64,000 bases of DNA from Lunularia cruciata. Its lineage: Eukaryota; Streptophyta; Marchantiopsida; Lunulariales; Lunulariaceae. Shown piece after piece: positions 47,901 through 59,000 of the stretch; positions within the stretch are counted from its first letter, which is position 1, and every line of letters begins with the position of its first letter. Position numbers and translations under genes: made by a program. The DNA lies in assembly GCA_948567375.1 (NCBI GenBank), contig OX419756.1:36780333-36844332 (forward strand), given 5' to 3'. A model generated the notes under the pieces. It searched no databases. It was not told the origin of the DNA and saw only the letters and a program-made list of their open reading frames with translations.

Positions 47901-49453
47901 CAAACGGATGGAAGCAGAAGGCGGCCACAGTAAACCTCCACTAAAACACATGCAACTTCATCAGTGCCTCATGCAGTGCAGAAGTAACTGAGCAAGTGTC
48001 AGTACCCCTGGTACCGAGTTTCTGCTCGAAAACTCATGAGTGCCAAGGCAAAAATCATACATGAGTATGGTATGCCGAAGTCGTTCGAAAAACAGGGGAT
48101 CCACACACACCCATGACTGACATGCTTAACCTTATAAGTATCTGAAGAGATTCAAAAACCATACTGGAGGCCTTGAAGCGAAAGCATATGAGAAAAGCAT
48201 GCGTACATCAAGGTAAAGGTTGAAGACAAAAAGCTAGTCAGAATAGTCATCTAAACCGAAATACTAGCACAGCCACAGCTACCGACTCAACGCAGCTGGA
48301 GCTTCCAGAAAAAGAGAGGAACTGAGGAGTGTAGTCAAATCGTCATGGAAGGATAACAACTCTTAGTGTAGCTTACTTACTTGTGCCATACCGCTACGTA
48401 GACTCCTGGAATGTATTGGAGCGAGGTGGATGCGATTGCAAAATAGCTTCCACCTAGTATTGACAGATAGAAGAGCTGCAGCCCAGTCATAACATCCTCA
48501 TCTTATGAGGAAATTGTTTTCACATCTTCAGATCACTAGCTGTGGGAAAGCTCAAATTTTCAGGGCAATCAAACAGGCAGTCTTGTGTTTCTGCGATAAA
48601 GTTTGAGTTTCACTACCTAAAGTTCTATCTCTTGATTGACTTATTTCAGGAAAAAAAGAAGTAAGCATGGAGACGATTTACAATGGATGGAGTCTTCCAA
48701 CTTGAGTAGTTTCATGTGCCCTAGCTTAGGCTACTGCGATGGACAAGAGATTGAATTCCCCTTTCAAACAAACCATATTTCTCTGTACATATGCGTATAG
48801 ATGAAGTCAAGGCAGCAGCAACACTGTTTATGCACCATACCTGTAGAATTGGATTTGGTTTGTTGCAGAAATAGTCCTCCACCGAGGCACAAGCCGTTGT
48901 CCCCCTCTCACCGCATAGCATCCCAATCAAGGCCCTGCATCAAGGATAGCCTCGAACTCATCAAGTGATCTCCTCCAGAAAAATTCGCCTGTAGTTGCGA
49001 TTATAATTGAGATACATTGCTGCGAGTCAGAATTTCAATTGAGCTGATTACTGACTTCAGTTCTTCCTTTTTCTCAATAAGAAGTGGGCTAAAATTAGCA
49101 TTGCCCGTACGACACATATTGCATCATGACCGATCATCAAGCTAATGCTCAAGATTGCCCCAATTATGCACCAGTCAAATTAACAAGGAGACTAATGGAT
49201 ATTCACAAACTGACTGCTTCGTCTCAGGCCAGGTTTAACAATACGAGAATTCTGTTTCTAACATCCCGAAACAATGAGAAATTCCCAAAAATCATCCTCA
49301 CTGTAGAGATTCACAGCAGCCACCAGCGAAGAAGAAGATATAGATTCGCTCCACAATTGTGTTTTGAAAGGCGGGCCGATCTCCACATATCAGCACGAAT
49401 AGTAGGAGCGGAAGCAGCACTGCATAGCCGAACAGAAGCCACTGCCCACTCAT
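44949..49453 (-). CDS. DHHC-type protein S-acyltransferase
   Basis: Nine minus-strand exons: 49453-49302, 48934-48841, 48475-48381, 47029-46862, 46639-46567, 46356-46304, 46142-46047, 45571-45388, 45227-44949, giving 397 residues. The enzyme attaches fatty acids to cysteines of membrane proteins. Motifs in order: hydrophobic N-terminus ([17 protein letters not shown], 6-22), a second helix pair (about 83-133), DPG at 135-137, a cysteine-rich domain with [18 protein letters not shown], then D188-H-H-C191 (catalytic cysteine), [11 protein letters not shown], two more helices ([33 protein letters not shown]) and the TTxE motif within TNTTTNET. The C-terminal 90 residues are basic and serine-rich, probably cytosolic. 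Exon 7 has two overlapping donors and exon 8's start is inferred. Four membrane spans, plus a probable extra N-terminal one, point to ER, Golgi or plasma membrane. Confidence 0.9.
47088..47616 (-). repeat. Intronic tandem repeat, about 222-base unit
   Basis: Copies begin at 47088 (222 bases), 47310 (truncated, 91 bases) and 47401 (about 216 bases). All start ACAAGCTTATAT and contain ATGAGAGCAGAAGCCGTT and GGGATCCAGAACT. Copies 1 and 3 share the whole unit through TCACTATATCCTGATCAACAG. A diverged fourth piece lies near 48049-48110 (GTCGTTCGAAAAACAGGGGA). All are in the large third intron of the DHHC gene. Confidence 0.9.
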
Positions 49454-50024
49454 TGTGAATTCACCACCCACGAACTTTCTCGTCTTTCTTCCTTCCTTCC
49501 TTACTTCCTATTTATCTATCTATCCATCTAAAACCACCACCACCACTTCGCCTCTCCCACGGTGCATTTGACCTCCGAGACCATCACTTCCCTTCGTTCC
49601 TTAACCAGCAGAAAACTAAACAGTATCTATAATTCTTTACTACCCGCGGGCTGGGATGGGGTATTTCGTTCTTCCCATACCGTGGTGTACTCTGTTTGCC
49701 GTGCTCCTCGAGTCAATTTAATAAATAGATAAATAAATACTGGTGTATTAATATATGGTTTATTGATGAGACCGTCGATTATCTTTGTATCCTACGATTC
49801 CTGATTATGAGAGCTTGTTAATTAGCTGATTTTTCACCGAAATTTGCGCCTTCTACATTTCCGACAGGGAGAGCGGGATTCAAGTAACCGTGAGAGAGAT
49901 TAGCTAATCATTCTGTACACAGATTACTCTTCGGCCTCTGTCTCTCTGTTTCAGACACACTTCTCCCTGTTGGATCCTCAAGCACCGGAGTCTACTTGGT
50001 CGATTGTAATCAGGCGCACACCCA
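49454..50024. promoter_or_regulatory. Shared divergent promoter region of the DHHC and ankyrin genes
   Basis: 571 bases separate the two start codons, which point away from each other. The centre-left (49488-49555) holds CTTC, TATC and CAC short tandem repeats. No canonical TATA box is obvious on either side. Confidence 0.6.
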
Positions 50025-53000
50025 ATGGCTGACGTTAGTGATTTTGCTTTCCCTCCTGTACAAGTGATTAGACGTGGCTGAAAATTATGGGTGCTGGATA
50101 GGCGTTTGCCTCGTCGCCCATTGTCAAGTAAAATTAGTAAACGAGACCTGTTTTTGAATTTGGGGGAACCTAACTGTAAGAGATTTTGCCACCTTATGAA
50201 TCAGGTTGTCATGCTCGATGAGAAGAAAGCTAATGGATGGCACGACACCATGACACAAGTTTCAATTCTTTTTATTTTGCCTAGTGAATTGAATTCTGCT
50301 AAATGCTTGCCAGATTTCGTTCTGTGTGAAGGACTACGAATGGCTCAAAAGTGGTTGGAACGAAATTTGTGTACCTGCAGGATGAGGAGGATGTGTTCGC
50401 GGACAAGATTATTGGCCTCACATTCTGTGAATGTATTGGGCTGAACAGCAAATCAGAGATGCTACTGGCTTTTGCTCGAGGCGAGAAAATTGATCAACAA
50501 GAACCCAGTACTGGTGACACTCCTTTGTAAGTGCTAAATGTGAACTCTGGGTCAGTTAAATACTCATTTCTGAGACTAGAGACTGTCCGCAGTAGTGTGC
50601 TGTTCCATTATATTCAACAATTTCGTGTTTGGAAAGAATCTTGAAATGAAAGTACCAGAGAGAAACACAGCATCTTATTACAAAATATGGCCAAGAAATG
50701 ATCCTATGGGTCATTTCTTGAGAGTTTAGGTCTACTATGGGACCTAGACAAATAGGTAGAAGTTGATAAAAAGGCGGTGGGCTATGCTTATATGCTTCAA
50801 ACTTGAGAGCGCTACAGTTTTCAGCTTCATGGGCACAATAATAATAGAACGCTTTTATGTACGCATTTTGAAACGGGGACAAAACTGGATGCCGAGAGAT
50901 GGTTGAGCATGACAGTTTCAGTTGGGCAGGATTGCAGCAATCAAAGCCGGAAATCGGGAGCTTCTATCCATGGTTTTAGAGAAAAATCCTGACATGAAGT
51001 TGCAAAACCTCGCTGGCGACTCCGCCCTTCACTGGGCTGTAATGAATCCCCTACAACAGGGCCCTCTTGTCCAAAAGCTTAGCCTCATCTCTCCATCTGC
51101 CTTATGTACTAGGTTAGCGGGTCACGAGGTGATTAGAACTCCTGAATCAGCCCTTGTGCTTGTGCGCACAACCTCAGCTTACTACGCATGACATAATGAA
51201 CTGTCTTCCTGGAGGTTCAACTGGAGCTTATTCAAATGTTAAAATGAAGTCTGCACTGTAGATGTGGAACAATTTGAGATATCCGAGAAATTAGTAATAC
51301 GTAGTAACTCCGTGAAGTGCTATAAGTACCTGAATCATGGATGATTTCGTCGAACACACTGTACGTTCAGTTTGATTATTAAACTTGGGCGATGCGGACG
51401 TCGTTATATGCAGAATCTTAGTTCAATGCGTGGAATTAAATAAAACTTTAGCCTGCTAGTACTAGCTGTCTTACGGTTAGTGAAGAGAACCATCAAAATT
51501 TTGTGCTCTTCTCTTTGACACTTTCTGACTCACGAGATCCGACGCTTGTTGCAGGCCTTGAAAGGCTACGCTGACGTAGCAGCTCAAATACTCAAACTAG
51601 GTGCAGACAAGGATCTGAAAGGGGAGTATGGAAATACTCCTTTACATCTGGCATGCAGTTCAAGCAGTGTCGATGTTGTCAACCTACTGCTCCTTGTAAG
51701 ACTCCCGAGACATTAGCTTCTCATTTGGTGTTTCAAGAAAGTGTGATGAAAGAAGGTTTAGACAGAAGTTCAGTACTGGTATTAATATGGATAAGTTGCC
51801 GCTACTTAGCAGTCTTAAAACTTATTTTCTGTCTTGAAGAGAGGAACGAAGAGATCTGGTCATAGCTATTACATGTCAATGCAACTCAGAATTTCCCCTA
51901 GATTTGTAGAACTTAGTAAACTCCTTTTACTCGAGCCTGCGGTAAAGTTCTACAGTGTGCTTGGATTGCGACAATGATTGCCCGTTATAAACGTGTGAAG
52001 GCTAGGAGGGGGCCTCTGTCAAACTGCGAAATGAGTTCGGGAATAGTCCGTTGGCAATGGCAGCAGATACCAGTATCAAGAAGAAGGTCAGTAGACATCC
52101 GTGCACTGTATAAGTGGTGTCTGGAAGTAAAAATATGAGATTTGGTTCAAATCACGCACAAATTTTACAATTAAGATCAAAGTTTAGACACAGAAGGTTC
52201 CTTTTTGTGCTCGCTCACATATCCGTCCAGTCTAGACAGGATGATCGTAAACTAGGAATTTGTGAAGCAGCTTATTGTTTCTTCACACTTAAATCTCCGA
52301 ATATCTCTTACTACCGACAGAGTGACCTGAGTTGTTATCCCCTTCCAGGTCCATAGGATGGATCGAACATGAAGTAGGTCCGTCAACTGCGTTCTGTTTG
52401 TAACACAAGCCTTGTCTGCTTAAATGATACACATTCCGTCCATCAGGTGAAATCTATCGCGGAGACGGGTGATATAGCAAGAAAAGCAATAGAAGTTGAG
52501 GAAGCTGCAAAAAGACAAGCACAATGCGAAGCAGCGGAAGCTGCACGTTTAGCTCAAGAGGCAAGTGTTTTGTTCTTCCTGCACTGTTTATCTCAGTAAC
52601 CGTTGATGCCACTCTTTCAGTGGAAATGGTGCTCTAGTTCCACTCCTCTCCACATTCATGTCAGTCAACAATTGTTCTCATGTATTCCCTTTCTTTATTT
52701 GTCTATGTTAGTTTAGTTAATCTCTAGTTTAGAGACTTCTCTTGTTTTTAAGGTTTTGTTAGAATCCTCTAGAAGCCCTGCTAAATATCTTCTACTTAGG
52801 GTAAAGAGGGGCGCAGCCCTAATTAGGGTTAAACAAAGCAACCCCCTAGGGTTTGCTGAAGTGTATATAAGAGTGCTTTCTACTCCTATTTGAATTAGTT
52901 CTTCAACAAGGGTGATTCCCAACACCTCTTCCTTGCATTTCGTGGAGTCCTGAGTTGCTTAACATCATCTCAGGATTGTCTTTTGATATCTCAGTATTAG

Positions 53001-56000
53001 AGGCTACTAGTGCTGCGTGAGAGAACCTACTTGATGCTTGTGAGCTGTGATAAAAAGAGAGAGGTCTAGCATTGCAATAGTGATGTCTGATACATCAGAG
53101 ATTAGAGGGAGTGATAGACCTTCCACTTCAAAGAGTAGGAAGCATGGTTCTTTTCAGTCTACAATGTTTTACTCCTCCAAACTCAAGCGAGTGATGTGAT
53201 GCATCAATCGCGCTTGTGTTGATTCTTTGGCCCAGAGATCCGAGACTGCTTATCCCTCCTGTGTAAGCAGAAATTCTTACAAAGTGGATTACTGCTGCAC
53301 GTCCTTGTTTATAATCCGGTATGGTATCAGATCTCTGGTACCTTGACAGTTTGTGAAGATGTTTACGCAATTCTGAAATATCAGAACTGAGGATAGAATG
53401 CGCATAATAAAGTCTCCTTGGATGGATACCTATGAAATAGAAAGATCCTTCGGTTGCTAAAATGAGCAAGACAGTTGATAAGCATGCCCTCAAGGTTACA
53501 AATAACGCCTTAATCCTGCACCATTTATCCAGTGACCACGAAGTGGAGAGGAGAGATCCTCATTGACATCAATCCACCTTTATGATGTCGACATAAGATT
53601 ACTCTATCTTTGAAGTTTTATTTTTTATTCATGCTTTTTGTAAGTTCCTGCCTCTGATGTAACCTATGTGATTCGCAGCAGGAGGTTGAAAGAAAGAAAA
53701 GGGAGGAGGAGGCTATTGTCAAAGCTAAGCAAGATGCAGTTGCAGCTGAAGAGGTCATCTTTCCATTCTTTTCTCCAGCTACGGCCCTGCATTCTTATTT
53801 TTTGATGTGAACCTTTGTTCTTGCTCTTTGAAGTAGATGGTCTATTCTCAGTCATTCTGACTTATGATGTATCAGACATCCTAGCACTCAGCTTTCCTAG
53901 TCTCACCAGAGCAGACACTCCTAATTGCACACAGCAATACTCAACTCTCTCTTAGCTTTCAAAGATAATACAGCCAGTTCACTCACGCAACAATAATAGT
54001 CTCCAATACTGAGATATCACAGAACACTCCTGAGATGATGTTAGGCAGCTCAGGGCTTCACGAAATGCAGAAGGGAAGTGTTAGGAATCAACCCAGTAGA
54101 AGAACTCCTGACTGGGATTATATAGATACAAAGATCTGAAGGGTGAGTTACCATACTGCTCATGTAACTTGTGTAGCACATGGAACTCATGTGAACAGTA
54201 TGCATAAACAGTAACTCGTGTGAACAGCAGCAGCATGAACAATAACTAACATGTCTCATTATAATTCTAACAAGAAGTCACTAAACTAGAAATTAACTAA
54301 ACTAAGAATCTCACTTAATGAGAGTTTAGGACAATTCTCATTTCTACTAAACATTTCATGTGTTTATCTTTAGGTAGTGCTTTTGTAAACATCTGCTGTT
54401 GTCTCCTGTGTAGGACAGTAAACTAACTTCACAACATTCTCCTTTTCTTTCTCCTCTACAAATCTTCTTCGAATCTCAATGTGCTTAGTCGTTGGGTGAT
54501 GTACAGGATTTTTGTTGAGTGCTATACTTCCTGTATTGTCACAGTTCAATGTAGTAGGACTTTCCTGCTCAAAACCCAGCCCCTTAAGTAATCTCCTATT
54601 CCAGATGACTTCTTGAGTAGCATTTGAGGCAGCCATAAATTCTGCCTCAGTAGTAGACAGTGCACCAGATGTTTGCTGTTTATTACACCAACTGATTGCT
54701 TCACCACAAAGCATAACTACATATCCACTAGTTAATCTGTTGTTATCTGTGTCATCTCCCCAACTAGCATCTGTATATGCTTCAAGAGTAGGAGCAAGTA
54801 TGTTCCCTTGCTTTCTGTATTCCAAGAATGCATCTGGAGTACCCTTTAAGTACCTGAATACTCTCTTTATACCTTTCCAATGTGCTTGTGCAAGGTTGTT
54901 AGTATATCTAGCTAGTGCTCCCACTGCATAACATATATCTGGTCTTGTACAGACCATGATAAACATTAGAGAACCAAGAGCGCTCCGATACAACACTTTG
55001 TCACATAGTTCATCTCCCCATCTATGATTCTGCTGTGCTTCCACCCCAGATCAAGAGGTGTAGAGACAGAATTCGCCTGTCATCTGTTACTTAGCTAGTA
55101 TGGATCTCACATACTGTGGTTGACTGATTCGGATCCATCCTGCTTCTCTGTCTCTGCTCACTTTGATTCCCAAAACGAGTTTTATAGGACCAAGGAAAGT
55201 CATCTCAAAAACAGAGCACAAGAAATCTATCCCTCCTTTGATAGATTCACTGTTCTCCAACAGTAATAGATCATCTACATATACAGCTATGTATACATCA
55301 TCTCTAGTATACACACTCATGTCAGAATCTGCTCGTTTAAAATCCTGCCCTCTCAAGTATGAGTCTAGTTTCTCATACCAGACTCTAGGAGCTTGCTTAA
55401 GACCACATAAAGCCTTCTTAAGTAAGCATACTTTTCCTTTGCCTTCAGTATATCCATCTGGAACATCCATGTAGATATACTCTCTCAAATCTCCATTGAG
55501 AAAGGCTGTTTTCACATCTAATTGCTCCACTTCCCAATCTCTCTCTGCTGCAAGAGCTAGAAGCATGCGAATAGATCCATACCTGGCAACTGGTGCAAAA
55601 GTTTCTGAATGATCTATTGATGCTTTCTGATTGAAGCCCTTTGCAACAAGTCTTGCCTTGTACTTCAGGACCTCATTCTCAGCTCCATGTTTGACCCTGA
55701 AAACCCATTTGCAGTCAATTGCTTTCCTACCTGGTGGTTAATTAGCTAGTACCCATGTACCATAGTCTGAAGAGACTTCTTCTCTTCTGCTATAGCCAAC
55801 TCCCACTGACTCAAATCTGGTCTGAGCATAGCTTGCTGTAAAGTGTCTGGATCACAATCTTCATGACAGATGTAAGATTCATCTAACATCTCTTCTGATA
55901 GAAAACCAAGTCTGTCAATAGGTTTTCTATCTCTCTGTGATCTTCTTGGCTCTGTGCCCAGAAGATTCATGCAATCTCTTGACATCTCTGGAATCTCACT

Positions 56001-59000
56001 CAGAGATTCTGCATCTGCAGTCTGCTTTTGGGAGTCATTTTCCGTAGTATCAGAATCAGAAACCACTGTCTGTTTAGGCCTTCTTCTGTACACCTTTAGA
56101 CTCTCCTTTGGTGAACCATCAGCTTCAGGTAGAGATTGCTCTTCTGATGATAGATCTGAAAAATTGACTATGCAGCTTGGGAAGATAGATTGATCAGGCT
56201 GATTAAACTGATCAGCTTGCTTCTGCAACTCATCGCTTTTTTCACTCCAAGTCCTCAATTCATCAAAGAGTACATCTCTAATTTTGATGATCTGTCCAGA
56301 CTTAGGATTGTACAGAAGATATCCTTTCAGTCCCTCTTCATATCCTAAAAAAAACATTCTCTTGTCCTTCTTTGTGAACTTCCTCCTCTGCTCCTTGGGG
56401 ATATGAACAAAGGCAGCACATCCAAAAACTTTCAAAGCTGAACGATTAGGTATCTTACCACTCCAGCATTCTTCATGAGTTCTTCCTTGCAATGTTGTAT
56501 TCCCACTGATATTTCTAAGAAAATTTGCAGTGCTAATTGCAGCACCCCAAAACTTTCTCTCCAGCTTGGCATGTTGGAGCATTGCCAATGCTTTGTCCAC
56601 CAGTGTCCTATTCAACCTTTCTGCAACTCCATTCTATGCAGGACTGTCTCTGGCAGTACAGTCAAGGAGGATTCCTTTTTCTGATAGAAAAGAGAGGGAT
56701 TCCTCATTCCTGTACTCTCTGCCTCCATCTGCTCCAACTGCTTGACTTTCCTCCCAGTCTGCAACTCAACCATGGCTACAAACTTCTGGAATTTTCGCAG
56801 CACTCCATCTTTGCTTTTCATGAGATAGATAAAGCTCTTTCTACTGTAATCATCTACAAAGGAAACATAGTACGCTGCTCCACTCAATGACTTCTCAGTC
56901 ATGTATCCCCATACATCAGAATGTACGACATCTAGAAGACCAGAAGCTCTAGATGAAGATTTCTTGGGGATAGGAGCTTTGTGTGCCTTACCTTATGCAC
57001 ACCCAATGCAGAATTCGAGTTTTCCTTTGGGATCTAGTTTCAACCCCTCCAGTTTTCCTTTGGATCTAGTTTCAACCCCTCCACTAACTTCTCTAGAGCA
57101 TATAAGTTTTGCTTTGACCGGTGCCCTAACCTCAAATGCCAGAGATGAATATCATTTCTGTTTTCTGCTACCAATGCAGAATCAAAACAATCAGCTTCCA
57201 TCAACTTGAACAGTTTCCCTTTGGCAGTACCATACCCAAGGACCAGCTCTCCTTTCTTCAAAGTACATTGATTTCTGTTGCTTTCAAACAGAACATCCTC
57301 TCCATGCTCCATGAGTCTATGTACTGATATCAAGTTTTTGGTGTAATCTGGAACATATAGTACATTTTCCAAATAGCCTTTTCTAGAACATCCCATGAAG
57401 GCAATAGGAACTTTGCCAGTTTTTAACACTAGATTCAGAATTCCAGGTCCACAACGAACACTCTTGGGAGCCTTCAGAGGTTGAAGAGTTGGGAACAACT
57501 CCTTCTGATAACAGATATGAGAGGTGGTTCTTGAGTCCAAGAACCATCCAGAATCGTTTGAGGACAACTGTGATTCTGCCAACATTCCACAATCCAACTC
57601 TTCTGCTGAGTACCCCCCCTCATCGCTGACTATCTCATGGCACTCCTCTGAGTTGCAAGTTGAATGCCCAGATTTTTGACCTTTTATTGGTTGGGGTCTC
57701 TTGCCTACCTTCTTCAGCTCTAGTTCTCTCCTTTCTCCTCTCTTGGGACATAAAGGTGCAATATGACCTTTCTCATGACAGAAATAACAAGTCCTGTCAT
57801 CAACACTACTAACTCCTTTACCAGATTTATTCACTCTAGCTTGCTCTGGTTTGCTCACTCTTCCATCTGGCACTCTTCTTGAACAAGGAGTGTTAGATTT
57901 ATAAGGAGACATGTTAGTTCCTGTTCACGCATGACTACTATTCACATATGACTACTGTTCACACATGACCACTGTTCAGAGGAGTTACATGTGAACACCT
58001 TAGAGTTAAGTTAAGAGCACATGAGTTACACATTTCACACTGTTGATGCAAAGGTGTGCTCTAAGAGTATGCTCATGTACTTATATAATCCCAGTTCTGG
58101 GATTATCACCAGTTCAACCAATTGAGTACATACTGCTCATTTCATTTTCTCACAAGAAGATTCACTGAACAGAGCAGCATCTCCCTGCTCATTTTAACTT
58201 CAGCCCTTTGTCCTCTCTATGTCTGCTAAACACCAGCAATTTGTGTATCACATAATCCCACGGTAGAAAACTTGCAGAGCTACTAGGACAGAGTCATAGC
58301 TTGAAGGAAGACTATCTAAGAGATTATTGATCTCGTACTTCTCTGTAAGTACAACCCCATCCTCCTTGATACTCTTGAAGAGTTTCTACAGTTTTGACAG
58401 ATAACAGGTGAAATCTTCACCATCTTGCAATCTCAAGTTCTTTACTGTAGACCAGACTCAATAGGAGCTCTCCAACTTCTCAACATTGTAATTAACTCTT
58501 GATTTTTTCCCAAATCTCCCAACTCCAATTATAAGTATCTACTAGGTCTCTAGCTGGCTCTTCCATAGCCCTTAGCAGAAACCTCCTAGTAGTAACGTGC
58601 TTGACTCTCTCCTCGTTGGTCTCTAGCTCATCTATATCATGAGTTTCTAATGCAAACTCTAGACAGTCATAACTGTCTAAGATAAACTTCACATCTAAAG
58701 CCCAAGCTTTGTAGTTAGTCCTTCTCAGTTTCTTTATCTCTTTGAGTTCTCCTATCGACCCCCCTGGTGATTGTGGGCCCATAACCTAATGAGAACCTTT
58801 GTTCCTGCTCTTTGAAGTAGATGGTCTATTCTCAGTCACTCTAACTTCTGATGTATCAGACATCCTAGCACCCAGCTTTCCTAGTCTCACCAGAGCGGAC
58901 ACTCCTAATTGCACACAACAATATTCAACTCTCTCTTGGCTTTCAAAGATAGTACAACCAGTTCACTCACGCAACAGTAATAAACTCCAATACTGAGATA

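Noticed and set aside
53320..53335. TGGTATCAGA as an LTR-element primer site
   Set aside because: It is not next to an LTR end; the solo LTR ends at 53156 with a target duplication, so this is likely chance.
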